Shown here in pieces: positions 1-9,800 of a DNA stretch of 10,845 nucleotides; within the stretch, counting starts at the first letter, position 1, and every line of letters begins with the position of its first letter. This DNA comes from an uncultured Selenomonadales bacterium (GTDB lineage: Bacteria > Bacillota > Negativicutes > Selenomonadales > Selenomonadaceae), in assembly GCA_937915885.1 (NCBI GenBank), contig CALGGP010000070.1, forward strand, positions 1 to 10,845, written 5' to 3'. The notes beneath the pieces were generated by a model. The model saw only the letters and a program-made list of their open reading frames with translations, was not told the origin of the DNA and searched no databases. The position numbers and the translations under genes are program-made.

Positions 1-1
1 C

Positions 2-36
2 GATGACAGCATCGTCAACGACGGCGGCTCGAATCG
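2..36 (+). CDS. 5' fragment of giant RTX-like repeat protein (frame 2), cut by window edge
   Basis: The first bases read in frame 2 as D-D-S-I-V-N-D-G-G-S-N, which is the end of an RTX-like turn (GDDSI followed by the asparagine/serine/glycine half-turn). The frame then becomes meaningless (R-I-T-L-S-T-G-A-R-A-P), while frame 1 takes over the repeat pattern at about position 37. This piece is therefore the continuation, from outside the window, of the same gene that fills the rest of the window. It is too short to be called alone and is supported only by its match to the turns downstream. The true start codon lies upstream of the window. Confidence 0.6.
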
Positions 37-50
37 AATAACACTCTCAA
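28..50 (+). other. Frameshift site 1 (TCGAA tandem duplication or CT insertion)
   Basis: Repeat-like coding passes from frame 2 to frame 1 here. The bases contain TCGAATCGAA, two adjacent copies of TCGAA. Removing one copy restores G-G-S-N-N-T-L-N-G-G-A-G-A-D in a single frame. A second possibility is an extra CT in ACACTCTCAAC, because removing two bases also restores the frame. Both are visible in the sequence. Whether this is a real mutation, slipped-strand variation or an assembly error at the end of a contig cannot be decided from the window. Confidence 0.7.
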
Positions 51-819
51 CGGGGGCGCGGGCGCCGATTCGATTTACGTCTTCAACACGCCGTCGGTCG
101 ATGTGTACACCGGCGAAGGGACGACGATTTACGCTTCAAACAATGTGGTCGACGGAGGCACCGATGCCGATTACATTGAAAACGAAGGTCTCAACTCGAC
201 ATTAATCGGCGGCGGCGGCAATGATCGCATCGTCAACTCGGGTCGGAGTGCGTCGATTGCGCCGGGCGCGGGCAATGACACCGTCGAGCTCAGCGGCAAT
301 CTCAACGGCGCCGCGATCAAATACGCTTCGGGCGCCGACGTCATCATCACCAACTTCGATTCGCTTGCTACCTCCGAAGAGTTTGACGGAAATTACAACG
401 GCACCTACGAAAATTACAGCGACTACTCGAGCTACATTCAAAACATGCACAACTTCAGCCTCGAGCAGGCAAGTTTGAGCGCTTACACCTTGGGCGGCAG
501 CTGGGACGTTTACCTTAAGACCGGTAACAACAATATCATCACGCTCAAGGATCAGAGTTCGATGCAGTACGACGCCGGACGCATCATGAGCGTTTATGCC
601 GACGGCGATTTGACACTCATCGATTACAGCGGCAATGACATATTATCGGCGATCAATCGATTCTACAATTACAAGAGCGGCGCGGCGATTAACATCGTCA
701 GCTCCGAGATTGCGCACCCGCAAAAATGGGATTATGTTGTCGAAAATTCCGCCTCGAATGTGACGATCAACGGCGGGTCGGCTCTGATACAATCGAAAAC
801 AGCGGCGCGAATGTGTTGA
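37..819 (+). CDS. N-terminal-side fragment of giant RTX-like protein (frame 1), ended by a frameshift
   Basis: This is a frame-1 open stretch of about 260 codons; a gene caller would probably start it at ATG 103, giving 238 residues. No Shine-Dalgarno sequence precedes ATG 103, and repeat-type sequence (N-G-G-A-G-A-D-S-I) continues upstream of it, so 103 is not a real start. Residues to about position 315 are RTX-like turns (GGGGNDRI, PGAGNDTV). Then comes a B-type block (IKYASGADVIITNFDSL, YTLGGSWDVYLK, ADGDLTLIDYSGNDIL, FYNYKSGAAI), and a new roll starts at about 727. After I-N-G-G-S at 778-780 the frame-1 reading turns to nonsense and stops at TGA 817-819. The expected next residues, G-S-D-T-I-E-N-S-G, are read in frame 3. 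It is best seen as part of the main gene, separated by a one-base deletion or sequencing error. Confidence 0.85.
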   Translation, partial: NNTLNGGAGADSIYVFNTPSVDVYTGEGTTIYASNNVVDGGTDADYIENEGLNSTLIGGGGNDRIVNSGRSASIAPGAGNDTVELSGNLNGAAIKYASGADVIITNFDSLATSEEFDGNYNGTYENYSDYSSYIQNMHNFSLEQASLSAYTLGGSWDVYLKTGNNNIITLKDQSSMQYDAGRIMSVYADGDLTLIDYSGNDILSAINRFYNYKSGAAINIVSSEIAHPQKWDYVVENSASNVTINGGSALIQSKTAARMC

Positions 820-3800
820 TCAACGGCGGCGAATACAACGACACGATCACCAACAGCGGAACCTACGCCACCATCAACGGCGGAACGGGCGATGATTACA
901 TTCTCAATCAGTCGTTGACTTCGGACATTGCGGCGGGCATCTACGCCTACATCGACGCGAGCGACGGTAATGACACGATCGAAAACAGCGGCTCGTCGGC
1001 GACGCTCAAAGGCGGCGCGGGTAATGACTACATTCATAACGCGGGCGAAGAGAAGGTGTCGATTGTCGGCGGCGACGGCAATGATACGATCTTCAACGAG
1101 AGTAAGAACTCGACGATCGATGCGGGCGCGGGCGATGATTCCGTCCGCAATAATCGCGCCAACGTGTTGATCGATGTCGGCGACGGCAACAATACCGTCA
1201 ATAACAGCAATTCTTACGTGACGATCACGGCGGGCGCGGGCGCCGACTACATTGAAAACAGCGGTTCGTCGGTGAAGAGCGCCTCGGGCGACGGCGCCGA
1301 TACCATCAATAACTCCGGAACCAATTCAACCATCGACGCGGGGGCGGGCGACGACTCGATCAAAAACAACGCCAACTTCGTGACGATCGTCGGAGGCACG
1401 GGCAATGATACAATCGTCAATACCGCTTACAGCGCGACGCTAAACGGCGGCGTCGGTAATGATCTGATCACAATTGGAGCCGCAAACGTCATTCAGTACG
1501 CGGCGGGCGACGGCAACGATACGATTTACGGCTACGATTCGTCGAGCACTCTGAAACTGCTCAGTGGTTCAATAAGCGGCTCGTCGGTGAGCGGCAATGA
1601 TGTGATCCTGACGGTTGGGACGGGCTCGATGCGCTTGAAAGACGCAGTAGGCAAGAAGATCAACGTCAACGGCACAGCGAAGTATTACAGCTCCGCGACG
1701 CTCGACAACTGGATAGAGGACACTCTGATCGAGGGTGGCGAGTACGACGACAAGATTACCAACAGCGGCTCGAATGTGACGATCGAGGCAGGCGCGGGTA
1801 ACGATGAGATCAACTTGACGGGCAACGGCTCATCGACTATCAAATATGCTTCGGGTTCAGACGTCATCATCACCAACTTCGACGATCTCAAGGATATTTG
1901 GTCATTTGAAGTGTCAGACACGTCCCCTTACAGCGGCGGTTACGATCCCGGTTCCTACGATCCGAGTTACTACGATGGAGAAGACTACGGCTACGATGAA
2001 GACGGTGAAGATGGCGACTCCGATTGGGGATATGCCTCCTTCAATGTCGATACGGAGGCGTATATAGCTCAGCTTTTCGAGAATAACACTTTTACATTCA
2101 CGGTAACCAATCCCTCCGCTTACACTTTGGGAGCCGGTACAAGCGCCGATAATTTGAATTTTTATCTCAAGAGTGGCTCCGACACTGTCACGTTCAGAGA
2201 AGGCGCTCCGGATTATTCCGAGCGCGATATCATTGTCGATGCAAACGGCAATGTTTCTATGTACGATTTCAAAGGCGCCGATCTCTATAACGCGGCAACG
2301 TACGGGTTTGGTTATGATTACGTTATGGAATCGGAGTTAAATCCTTACAGCGAACTGCACAATTTAATGATGCGCTTCGATGATTTTGATTTTGAATGGA
2401 ATAGAGATCTTGATTGGAACAATATACATCGCGGCAGTCATATTTTCCTCAACTTCAGGGATAATGTCTCAATCAATTTCGGCAAGTACAACGCTTATAC
2501 GGCAAACAATCTGGGCAGTCACGTCAAACTCATCGGCTCCGAAGGTGACGACGAAATTTACAACATGGGCGCTTCGGGGACGATAAACGCAGGCGCGGGC
2601 AATGACAACATTACTCTGCAATCGGGCGGCGCGGTGATCGAATATGGATCGGGTGACGGCAATGATTATGTGCTCGGCTACGACGAGACAAGTACGATTC
2701 GACTGACGTCGGGTTCGATCAGCGGAGCATCAACGTCCGGCGGCAGCGTGATCCTCAACATCGGGACGGGCTCGCTCCATTTGACGGACGCCGCCGACAA
2801 AAAGATCACCGTCAAAGACGCGGCGGGCAATGTAACGTCGAAGTATTACAGTGCGGTGTATCTCAATAACTCGAACACTTTGATTGCGACGAGCGAATAC
2901 AACGATACGATCACCAATAGCGGCTCGACCGTGACGCTCCGCTCCGGCGCGGGCAACGATTCGATCATGAACTCATGGCACAACGTCACTATCGACGCGG
3001 GGACGGGCAATGATACGATCAAGAGCTCGGGCGACAACGTTTCAATCGATGCAGGGACGGGCGACGACACGATCGAGTTGACGGGCAGCGGCTCATCCAC
3101 AATAAATTACGCGGCAGGCGACGGCAACGACGTCATCATCGCTAACTTCAGGCAGTTCGTGGGAGATTTAGGTGAGGGGGAAAATACCTTCACGCTCGCG
3201 GGCGCAGATCTGAGCATTTACACTTTGGGCTCGAACACCGACGGATCGGATATTCTGCTGAAGGCGGGCGACGGCACCATCACGCTCAAGAATAAAAGTA
3301 ATTACTCGGGCGTAAGCATGCGCAATATTTACGTCGGCGCCGACGGTAATTTGTCCTTCTACGATTGGAGCGGCGCCGACACAACCGGCGCTTCATATTT
3401 TGATTCTATATTCTACCCCGGTGATATTTTCTCCAACACCAAAAGCGGTGTCGTGATCAACTCCGGCAGTCTCAATGCTTATTACGTTGTAAACAGCGCA
3501 ACGAATGTAAAATTCAACGGCGGCGCGGGAGTTGATGTGGTTGAAAACAGCGGGTCGAACGTGACGCTCGAGGGCGGCGCGGGCGACGACACGCTCAAAC
3601 TGTATGCGGGCGGCAATCTGATCAAATACGGCTTGGGCGACGGCAATGATGTCATTATCGGTTACGACGAAAGCAACACGATCCAGCTGACGTCGGGCTC
3701 GATCAGTGGGACGTCGGTGGACGGCAATGATGTGCTCCTGACGATCGGGACGGACTCGATGCGGTTGAAAGATGCCGCCGATAAAAAGATCACCGTAATT

Positions 3801-6800
3801 GATTCGGCGTCGAAGTACTACATAGTCAGCGGGGCGACCGATAATCAGATTGGAACGGGCGCGGGCAATGATACGATCGAATTGACGGGCAACGGCTCGT
3901 CGACAATAAACTACAGCGGCGGCAATGATGTGATCTTCGCTAACTTCAACACGCTGCCGGATTACAACGGCGGGGATTGGGAAGCTGAGGAAGCCTACTT
4001 CGCAAGTCATAACGCCTTCACATTGACGGGCGCATCATTCTCGAGTTACACGCTCGGTTCGGCGTCTGATTCCCTCAACATTTATCTCCAGTCCGGCTCG
4101 AATATTATCACCGTCAAAAATAAAAAGCCGCTAAAATTTATCAATGACGCGAACGGCAATTTCATCGAAAATGAGCCATACATTGGTGAAGCTGTACCCT
4201 TCGACATACCACTTTCGTGGGAAGCCGATTTTTACAATTACAAGAGCAATGCTGCGATCACCACCGGCAAATATGGCGCGTTCCGCGTTGCAAACGATGC
4301 GTCCGGCATGAAATATGTCGGCGGCGAAGGCTCCGATTGGGTGGAGAACTGGTCGGGCGGAACGAAGTCGACGCTCAACGGTGGCGAGGGAGCCGACGGC
4401 ATTTATAACTCGGCGTCGACGGTGACGATCGATGGGGGCGCGGGCAATGATACGATTGCAAATGCAAGTTGGAGCGAAAGCAGCGCTCAAAAGGTATCGC
4501 TCAACGCGGGCGACGGCGACGATCGGATTTTCAACACCGGCAATAACGCGACGCTCCTCGGCGGTGCGGGCAACGACACAATCGAAAATGGCATCGATAA
4601 TTACAGTGATTGGAATATCGCGGAGGGTGAGTTCTCGACCGTCGACACGATTAAGGCGGTGGTCGACGGCGGCGCGGGTAATGATTCGATCGTCAGTTGG
4701 AGCAAGAATACGACGATCACCGGCGGCGCGGGCAATGACACTGTCAACCTCCGCGCGGGCAATAATGTGATCAAGTACGCCTCGGGCGGCGGCAATGATG
4801 TCATTTTCGGCTACGATTCGTCGAGTACTCTGTATCTGACGAGCGGATCGATCAGCGGTGCTTCCGTCAATGGCAACGATCTGATCCTCAACGTCGGGAC
4901 GGGCTCGATGCGATTGAAGGACGCCTCAAAACAAAAGATCACTGTCAAGGACTCGTCGGGCAATGTATCGACGATATATCCTGTTCCGCAGATAATCGAC
5001 AACTCGACATCGAATACTTTGATCGCTACGAGCGAATTCGGAGATTCGATCAAAAACAGTGGCGCGAATGTCACCATCAACTCGGGCGCGGGCAATGACA
5101 CCGTCAACAATCAAGCCGGTGGCGGCAAGGTCTTGATCAACGCTGGCGTGGGCAATGATTATATCAACAGCGGCGCGTCGAATGTGACAATCAAAGCCGG
5201 TGACGGCAATGATTACATCAATACTTGGGGCGACACGATGTCGATAGACGCGGGCGCGGGCGACGATTCCGTCTACAATCAGAGCGCTTACACCAAGATA
5301 AATGTCGGCACGGGTAATGATTCGGTTCGGAACCTGCAGCATGACGTGACGATTGAAGGCGGCGCGGGCGCTGATACCATCATCAATGAGTCCGCCGGTG
5401 TGACGATTGACGGGAGCGCCGACGCCGATGTGATCAGCCTCGGCAGTAATGTCGCGGAGGTCGTCAAGTATTCGGGCGGCGACGGCAACGATACTCTCTA
5501 CAATTTCAACGATAAGGACACGCTCCGACTGTCGAACGCGACGATCAAAGGATACGCGCTCGGGAGCGGTACCGCCTCAACCGACGTGCTGATGGATCTC
5601 GGCTCGAGCACTTTGACGTTCAAAGACGCGGCGGGGCGATGTTTTAACATCGTCAACGCGCAAGGGGCTTTGTTGCATACGATTCTCGGCGCGGCGAACA
5701 TCAATAACACTCTGTCGAACACGCTGATCTCGTCAGATGTCTACAACGACACGATCACTAACAGCGGCTCGAAGGTGACGATTTCAACAGGCGCGGGCGA
5801 TGATTACATAAACAATCAATCATCGGATGTAACAATCAATCCCGGCAATGGCGATGACACCATCGAGATCAGCGGCAATGCACAATACAAAAACAATGTG
5901 ATCCAATATACGGCGGGCGACGGCAATGATCTCATTATCAACAACATGCATACCCAAGGCTCATACAGCGACAATCTGTATTCCGCCTCATTGCAACTCA
6001 TCAATGCTACCGTCACCGGTTACACTCTCGGTTCGAGCGTTGACGATTTCGACGTGATCATGGGGCTCGGCTCTGAACATATCACTTTCAGAAATAGAGT
6101 TAGAGTGACTACCGTCGACGAAGCAGGCAATGTCAATTACAGCTCGGGCTTTTGGAGTGGATCCGGAAATCAATACACTGGCTTCACAGACGAGACCTCC
6201 AGAATTCCAATCTGTGTCAGCGAATACGGTCTGCATTATGTGGCGGGCGGACGGTACGATACAATCTATGGCAGTTCGCAACCCGATTCGATAACGCCGG
6301 GCGAATACAACGTAGTATATGGCGGCGTCGGAGATGATTCGATTTTTGCAAGTGAATTCCACTGGGGATCATATTCGACTATCTACGGCGTCGACGGCGA
6401 TGATTACCTTGATCCGGGCGTTGGCAGTTGGGTCGATGCTGGCGCGGGCAATGATTATTTCGTCAATGTCGCCTCTAATTCGACCGTCTACGGTGGCGTA
6501 GGCAATGATACTATTGGATTTAGCGGCGATTCGGTGTATGCGGACGCGGGCGACGGCGATAATTCGATCGGTGCTTGGGGGGAGCATGCAACACTCCGCG
6601 CGGGTGCGGGCAACGACTACGCTAGTCTCTCTGTTTGGGCGTCCTTATCGACGGTTGATCTGGGCGCGGGCGCTGATAAAATCATAAACGCGGCAACAAA
6701 GGTAACGATCAATGCGGGCGCCGACAATGACTCCATCATCAACACTGGAGCGTCGGTTTTAATTAACGCGGTAAGTGGCAACAATCTGATCCAAAACACG

Positions 6801-9800
6801 GCGTCGAATGTTACGGTGGTCGGAGGAACGGGTAATGATACCGTCGACGGGCAAGTTGCCTTCTATCGATACAACGGCGGTAACGATGTACTCACTGCTC
6901 ACTCTGAGACTGATACGATCCAATTGATGAACGCCTCGCTCGAAAGTTATTCGTTGAGCGGCTCGGATGTGGTGTTTAAGGTCGGAACGGGCTCGATTTC
7001 AATCAAAGGAGCGGCGGGCAATTGGTTCAACATCATCAACTCTCAAGGGACATTACTGCATACGATTCTCGGCGCGGCGAATATCAACAACACCTTGTCG
7101 AATACGTTGCTCTCGACAGACATATACAACGACACGATCACCAATACCGGAGCAAACGTCACGATCAATGCCGGTAAGGGCAACGATATAATCAAAGTCG
7201 ATGCGCTCAACGGTCAAAGCAAAAACGAGTACATCACTTATGCCAACGGCGACGGCAATGATACCGTTTACTTTGCGGACGGCGACGAAACTCTCAAGCT
7301 CACGAGCGGCACATTCTCCACTCCATCCGTCAAAGGCAATGATATCATCGTCAAGGTCGGCTCGGGTGCGGTCACCTATAAGGATGCGAAGTCAACTCGG
7401 ATCAATATTCTCGACGCCGAAAATAAACTCACCTCGAAATATTACGCAGCGACGAATATTAATAACACCCTCGGCAACACGTTGATCGCGACCGACGAGT
7501 TCAATGATACGATCACAAACAGCGGCTCGACAGTGACGATCACGTCGGGGGCGGGCAATGACTTCATCACCAACACCGGCGCCAACGTGACGATAGTCGG
7601 AGGCGCGGGCAATGACACCATCAATCGCTCGAATGTTTATCAATACTCCGCAGGCAATGATGTGATTACGTCGTACTCGGCGGGCGATTCGCTCAAACTT
7701 GTAGGCGATTCGCTCAAGGGTTGGTACGTCAACGGGAGCGATGTCGTCTTCCAAGTCGGTAGTGGTTCGATCAAAGTCAAGAACGCCATCGACAAAACGA
7801 TCGGTATCATCGATCGCAACAATAAATTTACGTCGAAAATATACGATGCCGACAGTTTGTCGAACGCGCTCGCAAATACTTTGATCGCAGGCAGCGCCAA
7901 GGCTGATGTGCTCGTCAATACAGCAAATAATGTGACGCTCCAATCGAACGCGGGCAATGACACCATTACTAACAGCGGCTCGAAAGTTTTCATCCTCGGC
8001 GGCGACGGCGCGGATTCGATCAAGAACATCGGCTCGACTGTGACGATAATCGGCGGCAAGGGTAATGATTATATCGTCGGAGGAACGGGCGCGACGATTG
8101 ATGGCGGCGCAGGAAATGATACGATCAGCCTCGGCGCCAAGAGTATGATCAATTACTCGGTCGGCAGCGGCAATGATTTGCTCGTCGGCTACAACTCTGA
8201 CAGCACGATTCATTTGCTCAACGGCGCGCTCAACAGCTACACCGTCGACAGCACCGGTAAAGATGTGATCTTTAATGTCGGCAGCGGCAAGATTACTGTG
8301 AAGAACGGCGTCGGCAAAAACATTACGATTCTCGACGCGGACGATAATTTGACTTCGCGGGGCTACGGATCGGTGACGATCAGCAATACGACCTCGAACA
8401 CGTTGATCGCAACGGAAGGTTATGCTGATTCGATCACCAACAGTGGGACGAAGGTGACGATCAAGTCTCAAGCGGGCGTTGACACGATTGCCAACAGCGG
8501 GGCGTCGGTTTCGAGCGATGCGGGCGCGGGCAATGACGTGATCACCAACTCGGCGCAATTCGTTACCATCAACGCGGTCAGCGGTAATAATTCGATCAAA
8601 AATACTGCGGAGCGAGTGACGATAATCGGAGGATCGGGCAATGATACCGTCAACGGCAAGGTTGCGTTCTACAGATACAACGGCGGTAAAGATGTGCTCA
8701 CTTCGCATTCGGCAAGCGACACGATTCAATTGATGAACGCTTCGCTCGAAAGTTATTCGCTGAATGGCTCGAATGCAGTATTCAAGGTCGGCGCGGGCTT
8801 GATCTCAGTTAAAGGCGGCATCAGTCAGTGGTTTAATTTCATCGACAAGAACGGACAAACCGTCCGGCTCATCCCCGGATCGGCAAATATTTCTAATGCA
8901 AACTCCAACTCGTTAGTGTCGACCGAACGCTACAACGCGACGCTCGCAAACGACGACACGATCGCCAACAGCGGAGCGAAGGTCACGATCCAATCCGGCG
9001 CGGGCGACGATGAGATCACAAACACCGGCTCGAACGTCGTGATCAATGCCGGCAGCGGCGACGACTTCATTGAATCTAAGGCGGAGTTCGTCACCATCAC
9101 GGGCGGCGCAGGCAATGATCTGATCACGCTCGACGGCAACAGCAAAGCCCTGATCAATTTCTCGACGGGCGACGGTAACGACTCTATACTCAATTTCGGC
9201 GCTAACGATTCAATCAGTTTCAACGGCGCGCTCACCAACTATCATACGCTCGGAAATAATTACGTGTTCAATGTGCGCAACGGCGGCTCGATCACCATCA
9301 TTGACGGCGCCAATCAAGAGTTCTCGATCAAGAGTTCCTCCTCAAGTTCGATCATCGTCCTCGATGTCGCTAACACTCTCAACAATAAATATGACAACAC
9401 GCCCTTCAACGGCACCGACGATCGCGATCTCATGACGAACTCCGGCAATAAAGTCACCATCAACAGCGGCACCGGTAGAGATACCATTGTCAACACCGGT
9501 CAGGACGTCATCATTCAACCCGGCGGCGGCAACGATTTGATCACCGGCTCGCCCAAGGGACAACTCTATCAGTTCTCGAGTGCCGACGGCGATAACACCA
9601 TCACCAATTTCGGTCGGAACGACACTCTTAACATGACTGCCGGTCTCACGATGACGTACGACACCGACGGAGATGATGTGCTCGTCACTCTCGCCGGAAG
9701 ATCTTTCACCGGCACCGTCCGCCTCGTCGACGCCGCAGGATATTCTTTCAACACCGTCAGCGGTTCGGGCGCCAATAAATATCTCACCATTGCCCCGATA

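Larger units (their letters stand above)
2..726 (+). repeat. Module M0: RTX turns plus B block (frameshifted region)
   Basis: Turns occupy about 2-315 and include GGAGADSI, GGTDADYI, GGGGNDRI and PGAGNDTV, the third and fourth in regular 18-residue spacing. The B block follows from 316: IKYASGADVIITNFDSL, then a tyrosine/asparagine-rich loop (positions 379-450), S-L-S-A-Y-T-L-G-G-S-W-D-V-Y-L-K, an I-T-L-K-D strand, A-D-G-D-L-T-L-I-D-Y-S-G-N-D, and the linker F-Y-N-Y-K-S-G-A-A-I at about 661-690. It is the most complete copy of the B block and a good reference for the other four. Confidence 0.8.

Noticed and set aside
103..105. ATG 103 as a genuine gene start
   Set aside because: Repeat-type coding continues upstream in the same frame to about 37 and no ribosome binding site precedes it.
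726..728. ATG 726 as the genuine start of the large frame
   Set aside because: The residues from 726 to 782 in that frame do not fit the repeats, while frame 1 does over the same bases. No Shine-Dalgarno sequence is seen. It is only the nearest in-frame ATG after a probable indel.
775..819. Programmed ribosomal frameshift at 775-786
   Set aside because: I see no clear X-XXY-YYZ slippery heptamer and no obvious downstream stem-loop tied to it; a lost G in a G-rich stretch explains it better.
1083..1461. 54-bp periodic repeats as a CRISPR array or other noncoding tandem array
   Set aside because: The units are coding, in frame and degenerate at third positions, with no identical repeats separated by unique spacers.
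7392..8729. Long minus-strand open frame of 445 codons
   Set aside because: It lies antisense to the clear RTX-like frame, its product is only the reverse-frame image of the 54-bp repeats (recurring I-I-A-R-A and D-R-I), and it has no recognisable domain. The repeat codons rarely give stops in this frame.
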